From Fictibacillus nanhaiensis (lineage in GTDB: Bacteria > Bacillota > Bacilli > Bacillales > Fictibacillaceae): a DNA stretch of 64,000 bases. Numbering within the stretch: position 1 is the first letter of the stretch; the number at the start of each line of letters is the position of its first letter. Below are positions 1 through 7,402 of the stretch, piece by piece. Below the pieces are notes generated by a model, which saw only the letters and a program-made list of their open reading frames with translations, did no database searches and had not been told where the DNA came from. The stretch lies in assembly GCF_019801215.1 (NCBI RefSeq), contig NZ_JAHVJO010000003.1, forward strand, positions 1-64,000, in the 5' to 3' direction. A program made the position numbers and the translations under genes.

Positions 1-59
1 ATGTTCATAAGTGAGCAACACATTATACTTAAACTCTTTAGAATACCCCATAAATAAAA

Positions 60-112
60 CTCCCCTTAAGGTAAAACAGATTTTTTATTTCATCTGTCTA
101 CCTAAAGGGGAG
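60..112 (-). terminator. Long stem-loop terminator after DUF4397 gene
   Basis: CTCCCCTT and AAGGGGAG arms, with further pairing (AGGTA, ACAGA) inside, form a long hairpin. On the minus strand it is followed by a T-rich run. It lies just downstream of the DUF4397 gene ending at 151. Confidence 0.6.
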
Positions 113-150
113 CATATCACCTTGGTGTTAGCTCTTTTCGTATTAAACTT

Positions 151-816
151 TTATCGTGTGGAAGGCATTCCTGGATTTTTAAGAACAACCACTTCAAGTT
201 TATCCGCCGTATTTACTGCGAAAATGGTATAGATGGTATTGGCATCTAATTTGGTGCCAGAAAGACCTAATATTTGTTTGCCATCTGGTGTTCGAATTTC
301 TAAACGGTATGTGTTTGGATCTAACTCTTTGTAATCTGTAATTGTTTTAAACGATGCTCCACTAAAGAGTGTAGGTCCATCGATTACTCCCACATCTACT
401 GTAGGCGCATCTGGAGAAAGATGTCCAACACGGACTTTCGCTTTTCCATTTGTAACACGAAGAGCATCTTCAGCTACTACTAATTCAATATTTTTAAGCG
501 TATTGGCTGCTGCTACCGTATAAGCTTTACCACCTTCGACCGTTAACTCTTGAGAGATAACCGGATTAGATGTTGTTCCCGCAGCAAAGATTTCTACTTT
601 ATGTGGTCCTGCAGCCAGTGGAATATACTCTGTTGCTGTTTTAAAGGACGCACCTTTTACAGCGGGTTTCCCATTTACATAAACATCAACTGCTGGTGCG
701 TCTGGTGAAGCATGCACGATCCGAACCAATGCATCGTTCGAGTTGGCTGCCGCTCCTGTCGCCATTAAACCTAACAACATGAAAGCCGTAAGTGCGATAC
801 CTACAAACTTCTTCAT
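151..816 (-). CDS. Secreted DUF4397 protein without wall anchor
   Basis: A 221-aa protein with a signal peptide (MKKFVGIALTAFMLLGLMA, then an Ala-rich cleavage region). Two tandem DUF4397-type beta-sandwich repeats follow, at about residues 30-115 (VRIVHASPDAPAVDVYVNG) and 127-215 (VRVGHLSPDAPTVDV). Family members are extracellular or cell-surface proteins of unknown function. It is a close paralogue of the gene at 1754-2542 but stops after the second repeat, so it lacks the sorting motif and membrane tail of that copy and should be released or loosely bound. It sits downstream of the sortase gene on the same strand with a 300-base gap, so it may have its own promoter. Confidence 0.85.
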   Translation of the reverse strand: MKKFVGIALTAFMLLGLMATGAAANSNDALVRIVHASPDAPAVDVYVNGKPAVKGASFKTATEYIPLAAGPHKVEIFAAGTTSNPVISQELTVEGGKAYTVAAANTLKNIELVVAEDALRVTNGKAKVRVGHLSPDAPTVDVGVIDGPTLFSGASFKTITDYKELDPNTYRLEIRTPDGKQILGLSGTKLDANTIYTIFAVNTADKLEVVVLKNPGMPSTR

Positions 817-1124
817 CTTTATCTCTCCATTTCTGTAGTGTTCTAGTTGTTTATCTGATGTACCCTCACAATTTCTTAAAAAGTGTCATTGGATAACATT
901 CGGTTTAGTTTTTGATGATCCAAAATCATTTATACTTCATTTTGAAAAACTCAAACAGGGAACTGTACTTTATAAGATTTTTTAAAAATTGAATAAGGGT
1001 ATACGTAAGGGGTGAATCTTAAGAAGGAGGTTGTTGGCTATCGATGAAGAAGATTTCTAAAAAGACATACTAAAACCATCATAAAACGAAACAAGCCGAC
1101 TCCTTTTAATAGAAATCCGCTTGT
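817..1124. other. Intergenic stretch between DUF4397 and sortase genes
   Basis: About 300 bases with no convincing gene. It holds the terminator-like hairpin of the sortase gene at the right end and AT-rich sequence that could carry the promoter of the DUF4397 gene at 816. No other structure was recognised. Confidence 0.5.
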
Positions 1125-1126
1125 TT
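1089..1126 (-). terminator. Stem-loop after sortase gene
   Basis: AAACAAGC and GCTTGTTT arms enclose a loop of about 22 bases. On the minus strand a T-rich stretch (CGTTTTAT) follows. The hairpin overlaps the last codons of the sortase gene. Confidence 0.5.
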
Positions 1127-1754
1127 ATGAATCGATTCTTTTTGTATAAACGACTAACCGCTTCTCATGTTCGTTTGACTTACGATCGTATAGTCCCGTA
1201 CAAGTAATCAGGTTCAGCCTTCCATCACGAGAAGGACCGAATATCTCCCGGATAGGTGCTTCATCTTTCTCATAAGCAACGACTCGTTCTACTTTAAAAG
1301 AGACTTTCTCTCCTGCCTTGTTGTATACATGAACCAAGTCACCGGCTTTTAGTTTTTTTAGATAAAAGAATACAGCAGGGCCTTTGTAATCGTCCACATG
1401 ACCAGCTATGACCGCATTTCCACGTGCACCTGGTTTCACTCCTAATTCAAACCATCCCACATCCTTACCGTTATCAGGCACTTCCATCTGACCTTTTTTG
1501 TTTAACCCCTGCCCGTCTATTAGAGCATCAACTTCCAATAAAGGAATTTCAATTCTCTCCGGGTCAATTCCAGTCAAAACAGGATCTGATGAAGTTTCTT
1601 TCGGAAGGTTTTTATCTTTATTTATCATATGACTCGTAGTAACTGTTGCAATTTGTGTCAGCTCTTGTTTTGCCGTTTCATTCGTTGATAAACTATTGTT
1701 TCCTGCTGAGCAGCTGCCCAGCAGGAAAATAGCTATTACCCATAAGTGTTTCAT
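1125..1754 (-). CDS. Class F-like sortase, probable lipoprotein
   Basis: A 209-aa sortase. The N-terminus (MKHLWVIAIFLLGSC) looks like a lipoprotein signal with Cys15 as the lipidated residue. The catalytic domain spans about residues 65-205 and shows the three sortase landmarks: His in AVIAGHVD, Cys in LNLITCTG and Arg in EKRLVVYTK. The compact domain is closest to the class D/F type. Its start overlaps the stop of the upstream DUF4397 gene by one base (TAATG), so the two are translationally coupled. That upstream protein carries an MPKTG motif and is the obvious substrate. The exact class is inferred from memory of family features. Confidence 0.8.
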   Translation of the reverse strand: MKHLWVIAIFLLGSCSAGNNSLSTNETAKQELTQIATVTTSHMINKDKNLPKETSSDPVLTGIDPERIEIPLLEVDALIDGQGLNKKGQMEVPDNGKDVGWFELGVKPGARGNAVIAGHVDDYKGPAVFFYLKKLKAGDLVHVYNKAGEKVSFKVERVVAYEKDEAPIREIFGPSRDGRLNLITCTGLYDRKSNEHEKRLVVYTKRIDS

Positions 1755-2542
1755 TAGTGAGCCGTTCTTTTACGGTAAGCGGCAAACGCTAGAACGCCAA
1801 GCCCTACAACAGAAGCGATGATTCCAGTCGTATAATCAGTCGTTGACTCAGAAGCTCCGCCCATTCCAGTCTTAGGCATCTCTGAAGGCATGACCATCGA
1901 ATCTTGGAGAACTAATACTTCAAGCTTATCGGCTGTATTGATCGCATATACGCTGTATACCATATTTGCTTCAAGTTTTGTTCCTGAAAGATCAAGCACT
2001 TGTGTACCGTCAGGCGTACGAATTTCTAAGTCATACGTATTCGGATCTAATTCCTTATAATCTGTAAATGCTTTAAACGTAGCACCGCTAAACAAAGCAT
2101 CTCCACCAATCAATCCTATATCTACAGTCGGTGCATCTGGAGAAAGATGCCCGATTCGAACTTTCGTTTTCCCTTCAGTTGCTTGCATAGAATCCTCTGC
2201 TACTACCAATTCAATCATTTCAAGTGTGTTGGCAGCTGCCGCCGTGTAAGCTTTACCCGCTTCAACAGTTACAGTTTGTGAAATTACTGCATTATCCTTT
2301 GTTCCCGCTGCAAAAATTTCTACTTTGTGCTCACCAGCTGGCACTGGCATATAATCTGTCGCTGCTTTAAATTCTGCTCCCTCAACAACTGCATTTCCAT
2401 CCACGTAAACATCAACTGCTTGTGCATCTGGTGAAGCATGTACAATACGAACCATCGCGTCATTCGATTCAGCGAATACCCCAGTGGCCATTAAAGCAAA
2501 CATCATAACAGCGGCAAGTGCAGATCCTACTATCTTTTTCAT
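1754..2542 (-). CDS. DUF4397 surface protein with MPKTG sorting signal
   Basis: A 262-aa protein with a signal peptide (MKKIVGSALAAVMMFALMA) and two DUF4397 repeats (about residues 30-115 and 125-215). The tail has the layout of a sortase signal: MPKTG, a short polar spacer, a hydrophobic segment (GIIASVVGLGVLAFAAY) and a basic end (RKRTAH). The motif differs from canonical LPxTG at the first residue. It is followed directly by the sortase gene, with stop and start overlapping, and by a paralogue without an anchor at 151-816. The likely role is a wall-linked surface protein; the ligand is unknown. Confidence 0.85.
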   Translation of the reverse strand: MKKIVGSALAAVMMFALMATGVFAESNDAMVRIVHASPDAQAVDVYVDGNAVVEGAEFKAATDYMPVPAGEHKVEIFAAGTKDNAVISQTVTVEAGKAYTAAAANTLEMIELVVAEDSMQATEGKTKVRIGHLSPDAPTVDIGLIGGDALFSGATFKAFTDYKELDPNTYDLEIRTPDGTQVLDLSGTKLEANMVYSVYAINTADKLEVLVLQDSMVMPSEMPKTGMGGASESTTDYTTGIIASVVGLGVLAFAAYRKRTAH

Positions 2543-2665
2543 TTCATCTCTCCTCTAAAATGGTATACAAACGTCTGTACATGTCTTGTAAGTCATTTGT
2601 ATAACTTATGTACCACATAAACCATAACCTTAAACTATATTTTTTAAAGATTTACATTTTTATAA

Positions 2666-2788
2666 AATGTTCAAGGTTTCCCCTTCTTTTTAAAACTTAG
2701 TGGTTTAGGGAAGAGCACTAAAGGTCTTGGCGTCCAATTTGTTCAAGGTTATTTTCTTCATAAGCCTGAACCGGTAACAACTTTTTAA
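2666..2788 (+). pseudogene. Remnant of an EAL-domain C-terminus
   Basis: The plus-strand frame ending at TAA 2786-2788 encodes GLGVQFVQGYFLHKPEP in its last part. This matches the conserved end of EAL cyclic-di-GMP phosphodiesterases (the LGxxxxQGYxxxKP element). Only about 25 recognisable residues remain, there is no start codon, and the frame is closed upstream by TAA at 2663. I read it as the tail of a deleted phosphodiesterase gene inside the 350-base gap between the DUF4397 gene and the YjcZ gene. The rest of the gap shows nothing I recognise. Confidence 0.55.
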
Positions 2789-2896
2789 AATTAAATGAAA
2801 ATATCTACTAAAACTTGTGATACTGTCCTACTCATTCTATTTCCCTCCTACATATCATGATTGTGAGTGATGATATAAGCAGAGAGGAGGATTTAC

Positions 2897-3025
2897 ATGA
2901 GTTTTGGTTGTAAAGGTGGAGGATTTGCACTAATTATTGTCCTTTTCATCTTGTTAATTATCGTAGGTGCAGCATGTTTCTGTGGCTTTGGTTATGGCGG
3001 CGGTTATGGATTTGGCGGCTTCTAA
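2897..3025 (+). CDS. YjcZ-family small sporulation protein
   Basis: A 42-aa protein starting MSFGCKGGGFALIIVLFILL. It has a Gly-rich start, one hydrophobic helix ending in a VGA motif (LLIIVGAACF), and a Gly/Tyr/Phe-rich tail (GYGGGYGFGGF). This is the typical composition of the YjcZ/YhjR-type small proteins annotated as sporulation proteins in Bacillus. The ribosome binding site AGAGAGGAGG lies 6 bases before the ATG. The function is unknown in the family; membrane or spore-layer location is inferred from the hydrophobic segment. Confidence 0.8.
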   Translation: MSFGCKGGGFALIIVLFILLIIVGAACFCGFGYGGGYGFGGF

Positions 3026-3150
3026 TAAACCGCTTAAAGCAGTAAAATAATTTATAATATGGCTACGTAGCAGAATTTACAATGGTAATGGAGACGGAAC
3101 ACAAATTATTATCGTAGGTTTTGCTATTGTAGTCATCTTTCATTACATAT

Positions 3151-3188
3151 AAAAAGACGCTTTTTTTATTTCTGAAAGCGTCTTTTTT
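3151..3188. terminator. Bidirectional terminator
   Basis: A-run, GACGCTTT, loop, AAAGCGTC, T-run. It lies between the plus-strand YjcZ gene and the minus-strand DUF2935 gene and could serve both. Confidence 0.8.
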
Positions 3189-3198
3189 GCGTTATCTC

Positions 3199-3990
3199 CT
3201 AACTTCCTGAAGTTAGACTATCCTCAAACATATCAATAATATGAAGAAACCTTTCAGCTTCACGGAAAACATGATCGGCAAGGAGCGGATGTATATTGCT
3301 CTTGATTCTACAGGCCTCAATTAACTCCGTTGCAGCCTTTTTAAAATCTCTTAACGATACGACGGATACACGGTTTTGATCAAGAAATTGATTGAGCAGC
3401 GGTTTGGTTTCTGACTGTGGACGCATGGAATCCAAATCAATCGCTTGAAACACAAGTTGATCAAAATCATGACTGAATTCTCTTGCCTGATCGACAAGCT
3501 TTCTTTCAGATGGATCAAGAAGATGTCCAATAAACTTGGCATGGTCCGCCATAATTTTAAGAAAAAATACATTTTCTTTTATGATGGCTTCTGGTAATGG
3601 TCTCAGCTTCCCTTCATTTAATTCTTTTAGACGGTTCGCAAAATAGGCGGCTTCCCGGCTCGTATGGTCAATTAAAAGAGCATAATTGTTTGAAACTACT
3701 TTACAGCTTAACGTTAACCCAAGAACTTTTCGATTATATGCCCAAATGGAAACAGCCGATTGGTAAACCTGATTATTAAAGTTGATAATTTGCTGAGGAT
3801 CAGAGTTCTGCGAGTATTGACTGAGTTGTTCTTCAATTTGTTCAAATACAGGTATGAATTGCTTCGCCTCTTGAATAAGTTGTTTATCATCAGCATTAAA
3901 TCCAAGACTTAAAAATAAGGCATGTTCCTTCATGATTCTTGACCAAAAACGGATTTCATCAATTGAACGCATTACAAACGAATTAGACAT
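3199..3990 (-). CDS. DUF2935 domain protein
   Basis: A 263-aa helical protein with two similar halves. Each begins with a helix carrying FWxxIMKEHALFL (residues about 15-30) or FFLKIMADHAKFIGHLLDP (about 140-160), and each ends with a DHxxREAxxF helix (DHTSREAAYF, DHVFREAERF). This duplicated His/Glu pattern is characteristic of DUF2935, whose four-helix halves can bind metal. B. cereus-group members are known only as hypothetical proteins. It is monocistronic between a bidirectional terminator and a non-coding gap. There is no signal peptide, so it is probably cytoplasmic or within the spore. Confidence 0.8.
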   Translation of the reverse strand: MSNSFVMRSIDEIRFWSRIMKEHALFLSLGFNADDKQLIQEAKQFIPVFEQIEEQLSQYSQNSDPQQIINFNNQVYQSAVSIWAYNRKVLGLTLSCKVVSNNYALLIDHTSREAAYFANRLKELNEGKLRPLPEAIIKENVFFLKIMADHAKFIGHLLDPSERKLVDQAREFSHDFDQLVFQAIDLDSMRPQSETKPLLNQFLDQNRVSVVSLRDFKKAATELIEACRIKSNIHPLLADHVFREAERFLHIIDMFEDSLTSGS

Positions 3991-4162
3991 TGATTCACCC
4001 CTAATGATTTTTTCACCATTGGAGTATATTCACTTCGTACAACCTTTATGATAATTTCCCTATGCTGTTTTCGTACACTTTATTGTTTTTGAGAATAGTA
4101 GTTTTCTGTTCTAAGAGGCTAGCAACGGTTTTCTATAATCTACTCGTATCGCCTTCTTTGTA

Positions 4163-4423
4163 CTACCGTTGCTTATTTAACAAGTGTACAAACTTTTCCC
4201 GTGCTTTTTCATTATGGATCATTCTTTTCACTCGAAAAGAACTTTGTAAATAGGCTCTTACTCTTCTACTCACAAAAAATAAAGAATGATAGTTTTCATC
4301 ATCATATAATGCTGCAAACCAGCTGTATTTTTTCATTTGCTCAATGTGCTTGTCAATTTTCTTTGTATCTAAAGAGTTATCACCTACACCGCCTGCAAGC
4401 ATGTTTAACAGGAAGTCTATCAT
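4163..4423 (-). CDS. Small hypothetical protein, 86 aa
   Basis: An 86-aa protein I do not recognise. It has a short hydrophobic start (MIDFLLNMLAGGVGD) and then a charged helical body with YSWFAALYDDENYHSLFFVSR and a basic end. Codon use resembles that of its neighbours and the reading frame is open without a competing ORF of better quality. A weak GGGG-type ribosome binding site precedes the ATG at 4423. It is on the same strand as the small genes at 4553 and 4840, but a terminator lies between it and 4553. Cytoplasmic location is likely. Confidence 0.5.
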   Translation of the reverse strand: MIDFLLNMLAGGVGDNSLDTKKIDKHIEQMKKYSWFAALYDDENYHSLFFVSRRVRAYLQSSFRVKRMIHNEKAREKFVHLLNKQR

Positions 4424-4511
4424 CGCTTCACAACCCCTAACCTTATCTGTTCTTCAATCCCTTCTGTTATGTTCTGCAAACCTGTCAAGCTTCCTGCTTG
4501 TCCGTAATATA

Positions 4512-4543
4512 AAAACAAGACCGCACGTAGGCAGTCTTGTTTT
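4512..4543 (-). terminator. Stem-loop after 74-aa gene
   Basis: AAAACAAGAC and GTCTTGTTTT arms, followed by T-rich sequence on the minus strand. It is placed just after the stop of the gene at 4553-4777. Confidence 0.7.
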
Positions 4544-4552
4544 AACAAACGA

Positions 4553-4777
4553 TTAAAATAGGTTTCGTATAAATTGAGCTTGATTATGGGTTTCAACCTT
4601 TACGTCAACGTTTAATTTACGAATATTATCACAATGAATGTGGAGTCTTTTTGCTTTATCAGCGTTAAGATAAGAAGCGTATTGATCCAGCTTATCTACT
4701 TCGCGGAGTATGTCTTCTTTTGTGTCTGCTTTTTCAATCCTGCTGCAACACGAGCTGATTTGGTCATAAACAGACAT
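4553..4777 (-). CDS. Small hypothetical protein, 74 aa
   Basis: Begins MSVYDQISSCCSRIEKADTK. I choose the ATG at 4777 because a strong AGGAGG lies 8 bases before it, whereas the longer GTG start at 4786 would overlap that ribosome binding site. The protein is short, helical and charged, with a Cys-Cys pair at residues 9-10 and a second Cys/His cluster (LHIHCDNIRK). I do not recognise the family. It is transcribed after the gene at 4840-5289 and ends at a hairpin, so the two may form a small operon. Confidence 0.55.
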   Translation of the reverse strand: MSVYDQISSCCSRIEKADTKEDILREVDKLDQYASYLNADKAKRLHIHCDNIRKLNVDVKVETHNQAQFIRNLF

Positions 4778-4839
4778 GCTATCCACCTCCTTTATTTTTT
4801 TATCTATATACCCTACTCTTCATTTTTAAAACGGTTGGC

Positions 4840-5289
4840 TTAATTGCTCGAAGAATCTTGCCAACTAGAGGAACCTGTCATTTGCATCGTTAACTGCTTG
4901 GCGTGTTGAAGATGCAACTCGGCATAGTCCTGCCATTGAATGATGTTTTCTACGAACGGTTTATACGGTTCAGGTGCTGCTTTAAGCATAACCTTTAAGT
5001 TTTTTCGTACTCCTTTGTCTTGATCCTCGGCTTGTTGGATACAGAGAATTAACGTTTTTAGAACAGATGGCGTAATATACCCGTTAACCATGCGGATGGC
5101 TGAACCCACAGCAGTTACACGATGGTAGGACGCCGGAACGAGAAAACGGTGCATGTTATTGTTTCCTTCTAACTTTTTTGTTTTGGGTATGTGATACAAC
5201 TCCGTACTCATGGAGCACACAATTTGCTCACCATACAGGCTTTTCTCCAGTTCATCAGCAACAGACTTCCACCTATTACCTTGTCTCAT
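4840..5289 (-). CDS. Hypothetical protein, about 150 aa
   Basis: A soluble protein of about 149 aa with no domain that I recognise. It has a mixed N-terminal part (VADELEKSLYGEQIVCSM), a middle segment with MHRFLVPASYHRVTAVGSAIRMVNG, and a long helical C-terminus rich in Lys, Gln and Ser. The start is uncertain: the ATG at 5289 or the GTG at 5292 fits the AAAGGG ribosome binding site; the longest frame (GTG at 5301) overlaps it. It is followed on the same strand by the 74-aa gene. Confidence 0.55.
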   Translation of the reverse strand: MRQGNRWKSVADELEKSLYGEQIVCSMSTELYHIPKTKKLEGNNNMHRFLVPASYHRVTAVGSAIRMVNGYITPSVLKTLILCIQQAEDQDKGVRKNLKVMLKAAPEPYKPFVENIIQWQDYAELHLQHAKQLTMQMTGSSSWQDSSSN

Positions 5290-5301
5290 CACAAAAAACA
5301 C

Positions 5302-5611
5302 CCTTTCAAAAGAAATCGATGCATTATGTGTATGTTTGTAACACTTGTACGGTACCTAGTTTAGTATTCTCTTTAAGGGAGATTGGAGATTTTTTAAAAG
5401 GAAACTTTTGGATTTGAAAAAGAGATGATGAGAGATTTTGGGACAGGTATAAGAAGAGGTTTGAAATTGATACTTATATCATGTATAAGTTGTTTCCATA
5501 TTAAAAATTTCAATATAGGGCGGGCGTAGGAAAGGGGTGTCATACGAATATCTTTCATAACAGTTTAATACGTGAAAACAATTAAAACAAACCTTACTAA
5601 AATGGTTTTTT
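5302..5611. other. Intergenic gap of about 310 bases
   Basis: AT-rich sequence between the hypothetical gene at 5289 and the end of the XRE gene at 5612, both on the minus strand. It should hold the promoter of the 4840-5289 gene. A possible 34-codon plus-strand frame at 5425-5529 lacks a good ribosome binding site and was not called. Confidence 0.4.
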
Positions 5612-5971
5612 CTATTTGTTTTGTATTGTATCTCTTAACATTCTAAGAGTCTGGATAATAAAATCAAATTCATGTTTAGTAACTTTTTTTCCATCTAAAC
5701 ATAAATCGTATTCTTCCAAAAGTTCGTCTGAAGAAAAATCAAGTTCTTTCATCAAACTTTCTTCCTCTAGTGTGAATGGTTCGTTCACGTCTAATAAAGT
5801 CATCAGGTTTACCGAATATACTTCAGCAATTTTCACCAATAATGATAAAGAAGGCGAATAGACACCTCTTTCAATTTTTGAAAGGTTGCTATAATCATAA
5901 TTGATTTTTTTAGCCAAAGATTTTAAGGTATCTCCATTTTTTTTGCGAAGCTCTTTAATTTTCACATTCAA
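5612..5971 (-). CDS. XRE-family transcriptional regulator 1
   Basis: A 119-aa regulator with an XRE/Cro helix-turn-helix at residues about 4-60 (IKELRKKNGDTLKSLAKKI, then YDYSNLSKIERGVYSPSL). The acidic C-terminal part (FTLEEESLMKELDFSSDELLEEYDL) probably mediates oligomerisation or ligand response. It is clearly paralogous to the regulator at 10504-10857: same length, same DYSNLSKIERG recognition region and same C-terminal pattern. The two flank a glycosyltransferase cluster. An inverted repeat TTTTTGGT-N7-ACCAAAAA lies about 105 bases upstream of its start and similar repeats precede two other genes here, so autoregulation is plausible. Confidence 0.85.
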   Translation of the reverse strand: MNVKIKELRKKNGDTLKSLAKKINYDYSNLSKIERGVYSPSLSLLVKIAEVYSVNLMTLLDVNEPFTLEEESLMKELDFSSDELLEEYDLCLDGKKVTKHEFDFIIQTLRMLRDTIQNK

Positions 5972-6075
5972 ACTAATTCACTTCCCATTTAAGCATTATC
6001 TTCATTCTAAGTTGAGCAACGTTTACATGTAAATTTATTATACTTATATTGGTGTAATTGTCAAAATTATCTACT

Positions 6076-6098
6076 TTTTTGGTATATGTAACCAAAAA
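6076..6098. promoter_or_regulatory. Inverted repeat, candidate XRE operator A
   Basis: TTTTTGGT, 7-base spacer, ACCAAAAA. It is perfectly symmetric in its 8-base arms. It sits upstream of the divergent XRE gene. Similar sites occur at 6256 and 10930. Confidence 0.5.
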
Positions 6099-6255
6099 TA
6101 ATGTCTCTGCATATAATTTTAACATGAGTCATGAAATATGTTACTCATACACTCCTTTGAAACTGCTCCTGCTCCGCCAAAGCAGGAGTAGACTTAAATA
6201 AAAAGTTTTAATCATGAAGTAATAAGTAAATTAATAAGTTTTACTATTACGACTT

Positions 6256-6275
6256 TTGGTGTATAGACCAATTAA
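6256..6275. promoter_or_regulatory. Inverted repeat, candidate XRE operator B
   Basis: TTTTGGT, 6-base spacer, ACCAATT, 65 bases before the PAS gene. It matches site A in the TTGGT/ACCAA core. Confidence 0.4.
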
Positions 6276-6339
6276 CTAATAGTACTTTATAATTACATTA
6301 AAATAGGCTAAAGGACTATACAATTGGAGAGGATCTCTT

Positions 6340-6795
6340 ATGGAAAAAAAGAGCATAAACTTAGTAAGTTTGATTCGAAAATTGATAAGAGAATATGAAA
6401 AGAAGCACGAAACGTTATATTTTTCTTTTATAAAAAGGAATAATGAATATATTTATATAGATATAAACGACAATCTACTGGAATTGTTACGCCTAAAGGC
6501 AACAGATGTAATTGGTAAAAGCTTATATAATAATCAGAACTTTTTAGGAACTTATTCTGATGAAATTTTCAATAATTATGAAAAGGCATGGCAAGGTGAC
6601 CCCATTTTTTATTATTTAACCCCTGCTTCTAATACCGAGATATTCCTCATTATTTCACTTGATCCTATTTTAAATGAGAATGGAAATGTTAATCGAGTGG
6701 ATGCTCATTGTGTACAATTAAACAAAAGCGATGAAAATGTGTTACAAATGAGCCTATCTCAATTTAAAGAACATGAATCGATTTCAAACAAATAA
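6340..6795 (+). CDS. PAS-like sensor domain protein
   Basis: A 151-aa soluble protein. Residues about 25-130 look like a single PAS fold: YIYIDINDNLLELLRLKATDVIGKS resembles the PAS core (a sensed question, then ...GKS), and the strand LIISLDPILNENGNVNRVD resembles the C-terminal PAS strands. No kinase, GGDEF or other output domain follows, so it may act by binding a partner. The ATG has a GGAGAGG ribosome binding site 8 bases upstream. It faces away from the XRE gene, with candidate operator B between. The PAS assignment is from pattern only. Confidence 0.55.
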   Translation: MEKKSINLVSLIRKLIREYEKKHETLYFSFIKRNNEYIYIDINDNLLELLRLKATDVIGKSLYNNQNFLGTYSDEIFNNYEKAWQGDPIFYYLTPASNTEIFLIISLDPILNENGNVNRVDAHCVQLNKSDENVLQMSLSQFKEHESISNK

Positions 6796-6802
6796 TTAAA
6801 TG

Positions 6803-6824
6803 AAGAGGGAATCCTCTTTTTTTC
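6803..6824 (+). terminator. Terminator after PAS gene
   Basis: AAGAGG and CCTCTT arms followed by a run of T, immediately after the PAS gene stop. Confidence 0.6.
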
Positions 6825-6833
6825 TTTGTCTTT

Positions 6834-6872
6834 AAAACAACACCCACATCAAATAGAAGTGGGTGTTGTTTT
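6834..6872. terminator. Bidirectional terminator
   Basis: AAAACAACACCCAC and GTGGGTGTTGTTTT form a perfect 14-bp stem with A and T runs on both sides. It sits between the convergent PAS and CotZ-like genes. Confidence 0.85.
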
Positions 6873-6889
6873 AGCATATTTCACAAGTC

Positions 6890-7243
6890 TTAGTAAGGTT
6901 TGATTTTTTTGTCGCCTAAGCAGACGATAGCACAAATACAACGACAGTCAAGGATGATCGTTCTTTTTTGTTCATGTTGATGCTTTCCGCAGTGTTCCAT
7001 AAAACTAAAGACCACACAACACGATTTACGATCGAATCTTTCCAGTTTAAACTCCGTACTTCTCATACTGCTTATTGATAAAGGCTCTGAAGCACCTTTT
7101 AGAATAACCAGAAACTTCATTTCATTATCTGTACATAAACCAAGAGTATCATTTGCCAATTTTTCTAAAAGCTCGCAAATGCATGTATCACACTTATTTT
7201 TTTTATCAGTGTGGGTATTTTCGTTAAACAAAGTGTTATCCAT
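6890..7243 (-). CDS. CotZ/CotY/ExsY-like spore coat protein
   Basis: A 117-aa Cys-rich protein. It has a polar start, then KCDTCICELLEKLAND, a central KSCCVVF pair and a C-terminal LDCRCICAIVCL block. This Cys layout (CxxC near the start, CC in the middle, a D-C-x-C-x-C-x-x-x-C end) is that of the CotZ/CotY/ExsY family, which forms disulfide-linked two-dimensional layers in the spore crust or exosporium. It is divergent from the glycosyltransferase operon starting at 7403. It is shorter than B. subtilis CotZ and lacks the His tail. Confidence 0.75.
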   Translation of the reverse strand: MDNTLFNENTHTDKKNKCDTCICELLEKLANDTLGLCTDNEMKFLVILKGASEPLSISSMRSTEFKLERFDRKSCCVVFSFMEHCGKHQHEQKRTIILDCRCICAIVCLGDKKIKPY

Positions 7244-7344
7244 TTTAACACTCTCCTTTCTTTAATTACTTCAAGATATGTACGATATACCAATTTGCGT
7301 TAAGTTAATCACCTATTTATTGTAATAATTACCAAAATGCCTAT

Positions 7345-7372
7345 ACAGAAGTTTTAAGATGGACATAGTTTA
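7345..7372 (+). promoter_or_regulatory. Sigma-K-like promoter of glycosyltransferase operon
   Basis: An AC dinucleotide (7345-7346), exactly 17 bases, then CATAGTTTA (7364-7372), matching the sigma-K consensus AC-N17-CATANNNTA. The predicted start of transcription is near 7379, 24 bases before the first glycosyltransferase codon. This fits late mother-cell expression during sporulation. Confidence 0.5.
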
Positions 7373-7402
7373 CATAAACACAACAAGATTGGTAGTGAAA
7401 CG

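Larger units (their letters stand above)
5972..6339. other. Regulatory gap between XRE 1 and PAS gene
   Basis: A 368-base divergent gap. It holds TTTACATGTAAA (6022-6033), a perfect 12-bp palindrome close to the XRE start, and two TTTTGGT/ACCAA inverted repeats (6076-6098 and 6256-6275), which are listed separately. Nothing coding was seen. Confidence 0.5.

Noticed and set aside
11-232. Plus-strand 73-codon frame at the left end
   Set aside because: Runs through a terminator hairpin and the antisense of the DUF4397 gene; composition is not coding-like.
5425-5529. 34-codon frame in the gap before XRE 1
   Set aside because: No clear ribosome binding site, basic low-quality composition and no family resemblance.
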